From NCBI RefSeq assembly GCF_012927745.1, contig NZ_JABBKX010000002.1, forward strand, positions 783,999 through 847,998: a DNA stretch of 64,000 nt, in the 5' to 3' direction. Under the pieces are notes generated by a model. The model was not told where the DNA came from and did not search any database. It was given only the letters and a program-made list of their open reading frames with translations. This document shows, piece after piece, positions 26,062 to 35,475 of the stretch. A program made the translations under genes and the position numbers. The stretch's first letter is position 1. Each line of letters begins with the position of its first letter. Origin of the DNA: Neoroseomonas marina. GTDB taxonomy: Bacteria > Pseudomonadota > Alphaproteobacteria > Acetobacterales > Acetobacteraceae.

Positions 26062-27044
26062 GGCGTGGCGTGGTGGCAGGCAATGCTGCGGCCGGGAAGG
26101 ATCTCCCGACGCAGCGGCTTTTCGCTGCGGCAGCGCTCGGTCGCGATCGGGCAGCGCGGATGGAAGCGGCAGCCCTGCGGCGGCGTGATGAGGCTCGGGA
26201 TGCTGCCGGCGATGCCTTGCGGCCGGTGTTCCGGATGATCGAGGTCGGGCACGGCCGCGATCAGGCCGCGCGCATAGGGATGCAGCGGGCGGGAGAGGAG
26301 GTCCGCGGTCGGCGCTTCCTCCACCACCGTACCGGCATACATCACTGCGACGCGGGCGCAGGCGGCCGCAACCACGCCGAGATCGTGCGTGATGAGCATG
26401 AGTGCCAGCCCGCGCTCGGCGACCAGGCGTGCGATCAGCGCCAGCACCTGCGCCTGCACGGTGACGTCGAGCGCGGTGGTCGGCTCATCCGCCACCAGCA
26501 GCACCGGGTCGCCGGCGAGCGCCATGGCGATCAGCACGCGCTGCCGCATCCCGCCCGAAAGCTGGTGCGGATGGCTGTCGAGCAGCCGCGCGGGCTCGGG
26601 CAGGCCAACCGCGGCGAGCAGTTCGGCCGCACGCGCCCGGGCGGCGGCGCGGGGGCGCTGGCGCTCCCCCACGGCGGCATCCTGGCCGCGGATCGCGTCC
26701 TCCATCTGCGTGCCGATGGCGAGCAGCGGATTGAGGTAGGAGGCAGGGTCCTGGAACACCATGGAGATGGCGCGGCCGCGCAGGCGGCGCATCTCGCGCT
26801 CGGACATGGCAAGGATGTCGCTGCCCTGGAAGCGGATCTGCCCCGAGACGACGCGCGCCGGCGGCATCGGGTTCAGTGCCATGAGGCTGCGGGCCAGTAC
26901 CGACTTGCCGCAGCCCGTTTCGCCCACGATGCCGAGGGTGCCGCCGGCCTCGAGCGTCAGGTCGATGCCGTCCAGGACCTGCGCGGTGCCGTCGAAGGTG
27001 TCGAAGGCGAGGCGGTAGTCCGCGATCTCGAGCAGCGCGGTCAT
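26058..27044 (-). CDS. Peptide-type ABC ATPase, DppD-like (hyu operon)
   Basis: A 328-residue ATPase. Walker A is GETGCGKS, the Q-loop is MVFQDPASYLNP, the signature is LSGGMRQR, Walker B is [12 protein letters not shown] and the H-loop is LMLITHD. The C-terminal CRFHPRCPIATERC ends the family domain. The ATG at 27044 overlaps the permease stop (ATGA), and its own stop overlaps the next ATPase in the same way. Confidence 0.93.
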   Translation of the reverse strand: MTALLEIADYRLAFDTFDGTAQVLDGIDLTLEAGGTLGIVGETGCGKSVLARSLMALNPMPPARVVSGQIRFQGSDILAMSEREMRRLRGRAISMVFQDPASYLNPLLAIGTQMEDAIRGQDAAVGERQRPRAAARARAAELLAAVGLPEPARLLDSHPHQLSGGMRQRVLIAMALAGDPVLLVADEPTTALDVTVQAQVLALIARLVAERGLALMLITHDLGVVAAACARVAVMYAGTVVEEAPTADLLSRPLHPYARGLIAAVPDLDHPEHRPQGIAGSIPSLITPPQGCRFHPRCPIATERCRSEKPLRREILPGRSIACHHATP

Positions 27045-27931
27045 CCGCGGTTGCTCCGCGGGTCGAGGATGTCGCGCAGCCCGTCACCGAGCAGGTTGAA
27101 GCCCAGCACGGCGAGGTAGATGAAGACCCCGGGCGCCATCGCGTACCACCACCAGTCCGGCAGGTAGCCGCGCGCGATCGAGATCATCGCGCCCCATTCC
27201 GGCGTCGGCGGTTTCGCGCCCAGGCCGATGAAGCCGAGCGAGGCGACGGCCAGGATCGCCTGGCCGATATCCATCGACATCTTCACGATGAGCGGGGAGA
27301 GGCTGTTGGGCAGGACGTGGCGGCGCAGGATGCGCGCGCGGGAGGCGCCGGCGACGCGCGCGGCCTCGATGAAGGGTTCCTCGCGGATCGACAGAGCCTT
27401 GGATTCCGCGAGCCGGACATAGCCCGGCCACCAGACCAGGATCAGTGCGATCATGGCGTTGACGATCCCCGGGCCCAGGGCGGCGACCAGGGCGATGGCG
27501 AGCACCAGGCCCGGCACGGAGAGGAACAGGTCCGTGAAGCGCATGATCGCTTCGCGCAGCCGCCCACCCGCGAGGCCGGCGAGGATGCCGAGCGGCACGC
27601 CGATCGCGGCGGCGGCGAAGGTGATGCCGATGCCGACCAGCAGCGAGATGCGCGCACCGATGATGACGCGGGTGAGGATGTCGTTGCCGACCTCGTCGGT
27701 GCCCAGCCAATGCGCGGCCGAGGGCGGCTGCAGCTTGTTCGCGAGGTTCACCGCACCGGCGACATGGTCGGGATAAGGCACGATCCAGGGCCCGATCAGC
27801 GCCAGCACCACGATGGCGATCACGAGGAACAGCCCGAGCATGGAGGAGAAGGACCGCGACAGCAGCCAAAGTGCGAGCCGCAGGCGGCGGCGCGGCGGGG
27901 CGGCGACGGTTTCCTCGGCGATGGCGGACAT
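27041..27931 (-). CDS. Peptide-type ABC permease, DppC-like (hyu operon)
   Basis: A 296-residue permease with a soluble N-terminal tail, then a first helix in the SMLGLFLVIAIVVLALIGPW region. HWLGTDEVGNDILTRVIIGARISL is the DppC motif, and the EAA loop lies around FIEAARVAGASRARILRRHV. It shares one base with the DppB-like stop (TGATG). The mature channel would be a heterodimer with the next gene upstream. Confidence 0.92.
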   Translation of the reverse strand: MSAIAEETVAAPPRRRLRLALWLLSRSFSSMLGLFLVIAIVVLALIGPWIVPYPDHVAGAVNLANKLQPPSAAHWLGTDEVGNDILTRVIIGARISLLVGIGITFAAAAIGVPLGILAGLAGGRLREAIMRFTDLFLSVPGLVLAIALVAALGPGIVNAMIALILVWWPGYVRLAESKALSIREEPFIEAARVAGASRARILRRHVLPNSLSPLIVKMSMDIGQAILAVASLGFIGLGAKPPTPEWGAMISIARGYLPDWWWYAMAPGVFIYLAVLGFNLLGDGLRDILDPRSNRG

Positions 27932-28938
27932 CAGGCCCTGCGCAGGCGCGGGTCGAGCACCCCGTACAGGAGGTCGACGATCAGGTTCGCGATCATGAAG
28001 TTCAGCCCGACAATCAGCGTCACGCCCATCACCGGCTTGAAGTCCCCGGCAATGGCGGAGGAGACGGCGTAGAGGCCAATGCCCGGCCAGTCGAAGACTG
28101 TCTCGACCAGCACGGTGCTGGACATCATCCAGCCCCAGCGGAGGCCGATGATCGCAAGCGTCGGCAGCATCGCGTTCTTCAGCGCATGCACCATGACGAT
28201 GCGCCAGGGTGTCACGCCATGTGCGCGCGCGGCCGTGACGTAGTCCATGCGCAGCGCCTCCACCATCTCGGACCGGTTCACCCGCAGGATGGAGGCGAGG
28301 CAGGGCAGCGACAGCACGATTGCCGGCAGGATGATGTGGGACAGTGCCTCCCGAAACAATTCGAAATGGCCGGTCATCAGGGAGTCCACCAGCAGCAACC
28401 CGGTGATGGGCGGTGGCGGTTCGGTGAAGACCGACAGCCGCCCGCTGGTGGGCAGCAGGCCGAGCCAGGTGGCGAAGGCAAGCTGCAGCAGCAGCCCGAA
28501 CCAGAAGGGCGGCAGCGCGATGCCGGAGACGGCGAAGATGCGCGTGGCGTGATCCGCCGGCCCGTCCTTGCGCAGCGCCGAGAGCACGCCGAGCGGGACG
28601 CCGAGCAGCACGCCGAGCGCCATGGCGAGGATCACGAGTTCCAGCGTCGCCGGGAAGTACCGCGCGAGATCCGTGCCGACCGAACGCCCCGTGGCGATCG
28701 AACGGCCGAAATCCCCATGCGCGAGGTCCGTGAGATAGCGCAGGAACTGCTCCGGCAGCGGCTTGTCGAGACCGTAGTCCCGGCGCGCCTGTTCGATCTG
28801 CGACCGCCCGGCATCCGGACCCGCCGCCAGCGCCGCCGGATCCGACGGCGCGACGTTGGAGATCACGAAGGTCAGGCAGACCAGCCCAAACAGCATCAGC
28901 CCCGCAAGGCCGATGCGCCGGAGGAGGTAGCCGAGCAC
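27931..28938 (-). CDS. Peptide-type ABC permease, DppB-like (hyu operon)
   Basis: A 335-residue permease. It has an N-terminal helix MLGYLLRRIGLAGLMLFGLV, the periplasmic segment containing ARRDYGLDKPLPEQFLRYL, and the EAA loop YVTAARAHGVTPWRIVMVHA. It uses a GTG start directly adjacent to the TAG stop of the substrate-binding protein gene. Confidence 0.92.
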   Translation of the reverse strand: MLGYLLRRIGLAGLMLFGLVCLTFVISNVAPSDPAALAAGPDAGRSQIEQARRDYGLDKPLPEQFLRYLTDLAHGDFGRSIATGRSVGTDLARYFPATLELVILAMALGVLLGVPLGVLSALRKDGPADHATRIFAVSGIALPPFWFGLLLQLAFATWLGLLPTSGRLSVFTEPPPPITGLLLVDSLMTGHFELFREALSHIILPAIVLSLPCLASILRVNRSEMVEALRMDYVTAARAHGVTPWRIVMVHALKNAMLPTLAIIGLRWGWMMSSTVLVETVFDWPGIGLYAVSSAIAGDFKPVMGVTLIVGLNFMIANLIVDLLYGVLDPRLRRA

Positions 28939-30531
28939 CTATCCGCGGGCCCAGAGCGGGTAGAGATCGATCTCCCCGGTGAAGCGCACGGGGCTGAAGG
29001 AGAAGCCCTGGACGTAGTCGCGCCGCGCCCAGATGCGGTTCGCCACCATGCCGAAGAGCTCCGGCTGGTCGGCGACGATCTGCGTCTGGATGCGGGCGTA
29101 GAGTGCCATGCGCTTCGCGTTGTCGGTCTCGCCGCGCGCCTCGTCGATCCAGCGCGACACCTCGGCGTTCTCGTAGTGCGCCGTGCCGTAGTACAGGCCC
29201 CAGGAGGCGCGATGGTACTGGTACGCGACCGTGTCGGGGTCGGTGCCCACCGGCGTCACATAGACCGACATCATGTTCGGCGATGTCTCGGGCTTCGAGC
29301 CACGGCTCGTCATGGTCGGCCAGGGCTGGCCGACGATGTTCACGCGGATGTCGAGCGCGCGCAGGCTGTCGAGCAGCGCGAGGCCGATGCGCCGCGCGTC
29401 CTCGAGCCCCTGGACATGCACGTATTCCAGCTCGATCCCGCCATTCGGGAAGCGCGACCGGCGCAGGAAGTCGCGCGCCTTGTCGAGATCCTTGCGCGGG
29501 ATGCCCGGCACGTCGATGTGCCCGGCCATCGAGGCGGGGAAGGGGCTCGTCATCAGCACGGCGGCGCCGTTGTGGATGGCGAGCAGCGAATCATAGTCGA
29601 AGGCGTAGGCGATGGCCTTGCGCAGGTTGATGTCCGCGGTCGGGCCCTGCTGGCAGTTGAACTTGATGCCGAAGGTGGTCGAGCCCTTGTGGTTCTCCAC
29701 CACCACGCCCGGCACGCGCGACAGCTGTTCGATGTCGTCGGGCGTGAGGTTGGTGATGATGTCGGCCTCGCGCCGCTGCAGCGCGGCCTTGCGGGGCGCA
29801 GCCTCGCGGATGATGCGGTAGATGATGCCGGACGGCCGGTCGGCATCGGCCATCGGCCAGCCCTTCCAGTAGTCGGGCACGGCATCGAGGTGCATCAGCG
29901 TATTGGCGTCGAAGCGGCGCAGGCGGAAGGGGCCGGAGCCGGCGGCATTCTCGGTCAGCCACTTGCGGCCGAGGTCGTCGCCCTCCTGGTTCGCCATCAC
30001 CTGCTTCGGGTTCACGACGTACCACCACGGCACGTAGGAAATGAACGGCGCGAAGGGCCGGTCCAGCGTGAAGCGGACGGTGCGGGCATCGACCGCGACG
30101 ATATTCTCCGGCTTCAGGAAGTCCTTGAGCATCCAGGCGATGCCCGCGTTCAGCTTCAGGCCGCGCTCGAAGGAGAAGCGCACCGCCTCGGCATCCACCG
30201 GATCGCCGTTATGGAACTTCGCAGTGCCCACCAGGTGGAAGGTGTAGATCCGGCCATCGGGCGAGACGTCGTAGCGCTCGGCGAGCCAGGGCACGATCCG
30301 CGGTGGATCGCCCTCGTACTTCAACAGCGCGTCGTAGACGGACTGCTGGATCATGCGCGTGGACCAGTCGTAGCGCACATGCGGGTCGAGCACCGGCACC
30401 TGCTGGTTGCCCGAGAAGACCAGCACCTTGCGGTTCCCGTCGCGCTCGAAGGCCGCGCTGATGCCGGGCATGCCGGCCGTGAGCAGTGCCGCACCGGCCA
30501 TCAGTCCGCGGCGCGAAATGTCTTGTGTCAT
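28939..30531 (-). CDS. Substrate-binding protein, family 5 (hyu operon)
   Basis: A 530-residue exported protein with signal MTQDISRRGLMAGAALLTAG. The mature part begins near KVLVFSGNQQVPVLDPHVRY and contains LAERYDVSPDGRIYTFHLVG, the family-5 landmark. It is encoded between the hydantoinase/oxoprolinase fusion and its permeases, overlapping the fusion's stop by 4 nt (ATGA). The ligand is probably the cyclic amide or short peptide processed by the neighbouring enzymes; this is inference from context. Confidence 0.9.
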   Translation of the reverse strand: MTQDISRRGLMAGAALLTAGMPGISAAFERDGNRKVLVFSGNQQVPVLDPHVRYDWSTRMIQQSVYDALLKYEGDPPRIVPWLAERYDVSPDGRIYTFHLVGTAKFHNGDPVDAEAVRFSFERGLKLNAGIAWMLKDFLKPENIVAVDARTVRFTLDRPFAPFISYVPWWYVVNPKQVMANQEGDDLGRKWLTENAAGSGPFRLRRFDANTLMHLDAVPDYWKGWPMADADRPSGIIYRIIREAAPRKAALQRREADIITNLTPDDIEQLSRVPGVVVENHKGSTTFGIKFNCQQGPTADINLRKAIAYAFDYDSLLAIHNGAAVLMTSPFPASMAGHIDVPGIPRKDLDKARDFLRRSRFPNGGIELEYVHVQGLEDARRIGLALLDSLRALDIRVNIVGQPWPTMTSRGSKPETSPNMMSVYVTPVGTDPDTVAYQYHRASWGLYYGTAHYENAEVSRWIDEARGETDNAKRMALYARIQTQIVADQPELFGMVANRIWARRDYVQGFSFSPVRFTGEIDLYPLWARG

Positions 30532-33500
30532 GCTGAACCCCCGGTCGTTGCCGCCATGTCCCTGTCCGCGCCTGTTCGGTGTTCCGCCCGCCGCCGCGCG
30601 GTGGCGACGGGATCGATGCGCCCGTCCGGCCCGAGCACGACACCATAGTCGCGAACGGCGCCCTCGGGCGTGATGTAATCATCGTCGAGGTCGGCCTGCA
30701 CGGCCTCGACCGATCGTTCCCACGGGTCGCCGAAGCCCGAGCCGCCGGCGATGCGGCCTTCGATCTCCGTGCGGGCGTCGAGCAGCGTCACCATCTCGCC
30801 GGTGCCGACGTCGCGCGGGGTCGTATCGTCCGCCCCCTTCACCAGGCCCAGGCCGGGCGCGCCGGGGCGGCCGCCGAACAGCCCTTCCGGCTTGAGGCCC
30901 CAGCCTTCGGGATAGAGGCCGACCATGATCGGCTCCGGTCCGCCGACCAGGCGCCGCGCGCGCATGCGCTGCCCGAGCCCGCCGCGCTGACGGCCGGGCC
31001 CGGCGGTGTCGGCGACGAGGCCCTTTTCCACCACCAGCACGGGCATGCGGCTTTCCAGCAGTTCGACCGGCGTGTTGGCCGCCGAGGTCGGGAAGAGCAG
31101 TCCCGACTTGCCGTCCGCCCTGGACGACGCACCCTGCCCGCCACCCATGAAGAAGTGGTCCGACGCGACACGGCCCTGATGGTTGCGGCCGTAGAAGCCG
31201 TAGGATTTCGGCAGGCCGGTGAAGGCCTGGACCTTGTCCGGGATCGCCGGCGCCATGGCGCGATACAGGTTCGGCCCGAGGAACCAGGACAGCCGCGTGC
31301 GATAGGCGACGGCGGCCGGCGGCTTGCAGTTCAGCGCCGAGCCTTCGGGTGCCACCACGCTGATCGGCGCGTAGCAGCCGGCATTGCCGCGCACATTCGG
31401 CGTCAGCATGCACTTCAGCGGGTAGGAGGAATGCGCCGCCGTGACGTTCATCGTGCAGTTGAGCCCGCCGCGCGGCAGGGTGGGCGGCGCGTCCACATGT
31501 TCCACATGGATGCTGTCGCCCTTCTTGTGGACGCGGACGCGGTAGCGGAGCACCTCACCGAGCGGACGATTCTCGATCTCGCTCTCATAAACGCCGTCGG
31601 GCACGGCGCGGATGGCGGCGCGGGTCGCTGCCTCGCTGCGGCCCTGCACCACCGCGGCGAGCGCGGCGAGATCCTGCAGCCCGTATTCCTCCATGAAGGC
31701 CACCAGCCGCTGCGCGCCGAGCGCGTTGGACGTGACCATGGATTCGACGTCGCCCAGCACCTGGTCGCTGTTGCGGATGTTCTGCGCCATGAGGCGGAAG
31801 AGCGAACGATCCGGCCGCCCCGCCTCATAGAGCTTCATGGGCGGGATCTGCAGGCCCTCGTCGTAGATCTCGCGCGCCGCCAGCGGGTCCTTCACCCCGC
31901 CGATGTCGCTGACATGGCCGACCGTGCCCATCAGCGCGACGACGCGGCCCTGGTGGAAGACCGGCGTGACGAGGGCGATGTCGAACAGATGCCCGGCGCA
32001 GAGCCAGGGGTCGTTCGTCACCAGCACGTCGCCCGGCTGCAGCGTCTCGGCCGGGAAATGCTCGAGCAGCGCCTTCACGCAGCGGGTCAACGTCAGGTTG
32101 AACAGCGGCATGGCGCGCGGCGAATGCGCCAGCGGATTGCCCTGCGGATCGAGGATCTCGTTCGCGAAGTCCTGCGCCTCGGCGATGATGAGTGAGTACG
32201 CGGTGCGGCAGACGGTCTGCCACATCTCCTCGACGATCGAGATCAGGCGCGACCACATGATCTCGAGCCCGATCGGGTCGGATTCGATGCGCGCCTTGGC
32301 TTCCTCGAGCGCCATGCCCGGCGTGACCAGCGCTTCGCCCTTCGCCGCCGCGGCGACGGTGATCCGCAGGTTGAGCACGGCGTCGATCTCGACGGCATCG
32401 CCGGGGCCGATGATCGTGGTGGCCTCGCGTTCCTCGATGATGGCCGGGCCGGGGATGCGATCGCCGGGCTTGAGGCGGTAGCGGTCGTAGACCGGGGTGT
32501 CGCGGAAGGCGCCGTCGAACCAGGCGGGGCGGCGGCCCTTCAGCGCCGCGCCGTCCTGCGCGCTGCCGGCGACGGCGCCCGAGACGGTGATCTGCGGTTC
32601 CGGCCCCAGGACGCGGACGCGCAGCGAGAGCAGCTCGATCTCCGCACCCTCGACCACGCGGGTGTAGAGGCGCTGGTAGGTCTCGACGAAGGCGGCGCGG
32701 ATGTCGGGCAGGCGCGCGGCGTCGAGCGCACCGTCGGGCAGCGGCACCGCGATCTGGTGCAACTGGCCGACCAGGCGCATCTCGGCCGAGCGCTCCACGC
32801 GCATCGACGCCTCGGCGACGCCGGCGCCGCGAAGACGGTCGCGTGCTCCCGCTTCCAGCCCCTCGAGTGCCGCATTGACGGCCACCCAGTCAGCCCCGGC
32901 GCCGAGCGGCGCGATCAGGCTGCGCGACTGCTCGAAGGCGAGCGGTGCGGCGAGGAACCCCAGTGCCGAGGCTGCGCCCGAGGCCGGCGGCACCAGCACC
33001 TGCGTGATGCCGAGGATGCGCGCCACATCCGCCGCATGCGCCGGCCCGGCACCGCCGAAGGCGACCATGGCGTAGCGGCGTGGGTCGCGGCCCTTCTCGA
33101 CCAGATGGACGCGCGCGGCACCCGCCATGGCCTCGCAGACCACGGCATGCACGCCCCAGGCGGCCTCGATGCCCGACAGGCCGAGGCGCGCGCCGAGCCG
33201 CGTCATCGCGGCCTCGCTGGCCGCGAGGTCGAGCGACATCGCGCCGCCGAGGAAGAAACCCGGATCGTAGTAGCCGAGCAGCAGGTTGGCGTCCGTGACG
33301 GTCGCCGCCGCCCCGCCCCGGCCGTAGCAGGCCGGACCGGGATCGGCGCCTGCGGAATGCGGGCCGACCTTGATCAACCCCGTCTCGTCCACGCCGGCGA
33401 TCGATCCGCCGCCGGCCCCGATCTCGATCATGTCCACCACGGGCGAGCGGATGGGCAGGCCGGAGCCGCGCTTGAACCGATGGACGCGCGCGGCTTCCAT

Positions 33501-34451
33501 CATCGGCGCGACTTCGGCGCGGCCATTCTCGATCAGGCAGGCCTTGGCGGTGGTACCGCCCATGTCGAAGGCGAGGGCATCGGGCAGCCCGGCGGCACGG
33601 GCGAAGAGCACGGTGGCGAGCGCGCCGCCCGCCGGGCCGGATTCCAGCAGACGGATCGGGAAGGCGCGCGCCACCTCGGGCGCGCAGAGCCCGCCATCGG
33701 ACTGCATCAGCCGCAGCGTGCCCGCGAAGCCGAGCGCATCCAGTTCGCGCAGCAGCCGTCCCAGGTAGCGGTCCATCAGCGGCTGCACGAAGGCGTTGGC
33801 GCAGGTGGTGACGCTGCGCTCGTATTCGCGGATCTCGGGCGCGACCTCGCTCGAGAGGCTGACCGAGACGCCGGGGAAGGCGGCGCGCAGCACGGCGGCG
33901 GCGGCCTTCTCATGCGCCGGGTTGGCGTAGGCATGGAGGAAGCAGATCGCGATGGCGGTGCAGCCCTCGGCGACCAGGCGCGCGCCGGCGGCGCGCACCG
34001 CCTCCGCATCCAGCGGCGCGACGATGCTGCCGTCATGCGCGATGCGTTCGGTGATCTCGATGCGCCGGCGGCGCGGGACGATCGGATCGGGGAAGCGCAG
34101 GAACAGGTCGTAGATGTCGTAGCGCTGCTCGATGCCGAGTTCGAGCACGTCGCGGAAGCCCCGCGTCGTCAGCAGCCCCGTCGTCGCGCCGCGGCGCTCG
34201 ATCAGCGCATTGGTGACGAGGGTGGTGCCGTGCACCACCTCGGACAGGTCCCCGGCCGCGATGCCGGCCTGGGCGGTGATGGCGCGGATGCCCTCCAGCG
34301 CGCCCTCGGCCGGATCCTGCGGCGTGGTCAGGCATTTGTGCAGGGTGATGCCACCCGTCGCGGCGTCGAGCAGGACGAAGTCGGTGAAGGTGCCGCCGAT
34401 GTCGAAGCCGAGCCGCCAGCGGCCGGCCAGTCGGGGCGTTGTATCGGGCAC
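30528..34451 (-). CDS. Hydantoinase/5-oxoprolinase, fused A and B subunits
   Basis: A 1307-residue fusion. The HyuA half (about 1-700) shows GFDIGGTFTDFVLLD, VVHGTTLVTNALIERRG, AFDMGGTTAKACLI and IGAGGGSIAG with GADPGPACYGRGG. The HyuB half (about 720-1290) shows EIMWSRLISIVEEMWQTVCR, LVTNDPWLCAGHLFDIALV and the Gly-rich end GGGQGASSRADGKSG. The length equals the fused 5-oxoprolinases (about 1290). The family cleaves cyclic amides such as 5-oxoproline or N-methylhydantoin with ATP. I place the start at GTG 34451, where AGGAAGGA lies 7 nt upstream; GTG 34472, which overlaps the iclR stop, is the alternative. The exact substrate is not deducible. Confidence 0.92.
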   Translation of the reverse strand: MPDTTPRLAGRWRLGFDIGGTFTDFVLLDAATGGITLHKCLTTPQDPAEGALEGIRAITAQAGIAAGDLSEVVHGTTLVTNALIERRGATTGLLTTRGFRDVLELGIEQRYDIYDLFLRFPDPIVPRRRRIEITERIAHDGSIVAPLDAEAVRAAGARLVAEGCTAIAICFLHAYANPAHEKAAAAVLRAAFPGVSVSLSSEVAPEIREYERSVTTCANAFVQPLMDRYLGRLLRELDALGFAGTLRLMQSDGGLCAPEVARAFPIRLLESGPAGGALATVLFARAAGLPDALAFDMGGTTAKACLIENGRAEVAPMMEAARVHRFKRGSGLPIRSPVVDMIEIGAGGGSIAGVDETGLIKVGPHSAGADPGPACYGRGGAAATVTDANLLLGYYDPGFFLGGAMSLDLAASEAAMTRLGARLGLSGIEAAWGVHAVVCEAMAGAARVHLVEKGRDPRRYAMVAFGGAGPAHAADVARILGITQVLVPPASGAASALGFLAAPLAFEQSRSLIAPLGAGADWVAVNAALEGLEAGARDRLRGAGVAEASMRVERSAEMRLVGQLHQIAVPLPDGALDAARLPDIRAAFVETYQRLYTRVVEGAEIELLSLRVRVLGPEPQITVSGAVAGSAQDGAALKGRRPAWFDGAFRDTPVYDRYRLKPGDRIPGPAIIEEREATTIIGPGDAVEIDAVLNLRITVAAAAKGEALVTPGMALEEAKARIESDPIGLEIMWSRLISIVEEMWQTVCRTAYSLIIAEAQDFANEILDPQGNPLAHSPRAMPLFNLTLTRCVKALLEHFPAETLQPGDVLVTNDPWLCAGHLFDIALVTPVFHQGRVVALMGTVGHVSDIGGVKDPLAAREIYDEGLQIPPMKLYEAGRPDRSLFRLMAQNIRNSDQVLGDVESMVTSNALGAQRLVAFMEEYGLQDLAALAAVVQGRSEAATRAAIRAVPDGVYESEIENRPLGEVLRYRVRVHKKGDSIHVEHVDAPPTLPRGGLNCTMNVTAAHSSYPLKCMLTPNVRGNAGCYAPISVVAPEGSALNCKPPAAVAYRTRLSWFLGPNLYRAMAPAIPDKVQAFTGLPKSYGFYGRNHQGRVASDHFFMGGGQGASSRADGKSGLLFPTSAANTPVELLESRMPVLVVEKGLVADTAGPGRQRGGLGQRMRARRLVGGPEPIMVGLYPEGWGLKPEGLFGGRPGAPGLGLVKGADDTTPRDVGTGEMVTLLDARTEIEGRIAGGSGFGDPWERSVEAVQADLDDDYITPEGAVRDYGVVLGPDGRIDPVATARRRAEHRTGADRDMAATTGGSA

Positions 34452-34468
34452 GATCGGATCCTTCCTCG

Positions 34469-35251
34469 TCACGCGGCCGGGGCCAGGGTGGTGGCCTGAC
34501 CGGCCCAGACCGGGTCGCCCACCAGGGCGGCGACGTCCCGCGCCCCGGCGAGCAGCCGGCCGATGATGTCCTTCCGCTCCGCCGCCGTGACGGTGGAAAT
34601 CGGGTAGGCGATGCAGAGGCTGACGGTCTCTCCCGTCTCGGGCGCCCCGACGGCGCAGGCGATGGCGCCGACGCCGCGGTTCGCCTCGTCATGCGATTCC
34701 GCGTAGCCGAGGCCGCGGACCTTCCGCAGCCGGTCGAGCAGTTCCGCGATGTCCTGCGGCGCGGTGCGCGACACCGGCGTCCAGGGCCCCTCGAACAGGG
34801 CACGGACCTGATCGTCCGTCATGCGCGCGAGCAAGGACCGCCCGGTCGCGCAGGAATGGGCCGGCAGCGGCCGACCGACGGGTGTGGCGACATGCAGCGC
34901 ATTGCTGCCCGGGTGGTAGGTGACGCCCGAGACCGCATTGCCGTCGCGGATGGAGACGTAGCCCGTGTGACCGATCGCGGCGACAAGACGCGCGACCACG
35001 GCATCGGCGCGATTCACGAGCGACGACGCGCTCCGGAAGCTCTGGCCAAGGCCGAGCAGCAGGGCGCCGGGCCGATACCGCTTTGACTCCCCGATCGTCT
35101 CGAGCAGCCCGGCATCGCGCATGGCGCGCAGCAGGCGCGACGTGTTGCTCTTCGGGAGCGCGAGCAGCGACGCCGCCTCGGTGACGGTGATGCTGCTGCG
35201 CGTCGCCGAAAAGCAGCGAAGCACCGCCGCGGCACTCGCGAGGATCGTCAT
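34469..35251 (-). CDS. IclR-family transcriptional regulator
   Basis: A 260-residue regulator. The N-terminal winged helix covers residues 1-60 (SITVTEAASLLALPKSNTSR) and an IclR effector domain follows (about 75-250: GYVSIRDGNAVSG, HSCATGRSLLARM, GYAESHDEANRGVGAIACAV). It is the first gene of the hydantoinase/transporter operon and is directly preceded by an IclR-type palindrome (35268-35284). It therefore likely controls its own operon in response to the imported ring compound or a product of it. Confidence 0.92.
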   Translation of the reverse strand: MTILASAAAVLRCFSATRSSITVTEAASLLALPKSNTSRLLRAMRDAGLLETIGESKRYRPGALLLGLGQSFRSASSLVNRADAVVARLVAAIGHTGYVSIRDGNAVSGVTYHPGSNALHVATPVGRPLPAHSCATGRSLLARMTDDQVRALFEGPWTPVSRTAPQDIAELLDRLRKVRGLGYAESHDEANRGVGAIACAVGAPETGETVSLCIAYPISTVTAAERKDIIGRLLAGARDVAALVGDPVWAGQATTLAPAA

Positions 35252-35267
35252 CCGGTCATCCCGATGT

Positions 35268-35305
35268 GTTCCATTTTATGGAACTCGAATGCAAGATGAT
35301 GGAAC
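35268..35305. promoter_or_regulatory. IclR-type operator: palindrome plus a third half-site
   Basis: GTTCCAT-TTT-ATGGAAC (35268-35284) is a perfect inverted repeat of the kind bound by IclR proteins. A further ATGGAAC lies at 35299-35305, exactly 21 bp (two helical turns) from the first. The palindrome sits 16 bp upstream of the iclR start codon, so it covers the likely promoter of the whole operon. Confidence 0.65.
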
Positions 35306-35475
35306 GCTAAGCGGGGGTTCCTGAGCTGACAAGACCCTTCGTGGACCGCACGTCGCCATGTCGAACGGCGCTTGCACCAGGGTCGTGCAGGGGATGACCG
35401 GAAACTGCGCACACCCGTGGGCGCGCATCCGGGCAGCACCCGCATGCGTCGGGACGCCGCTGGGCGGAGGCTGGG

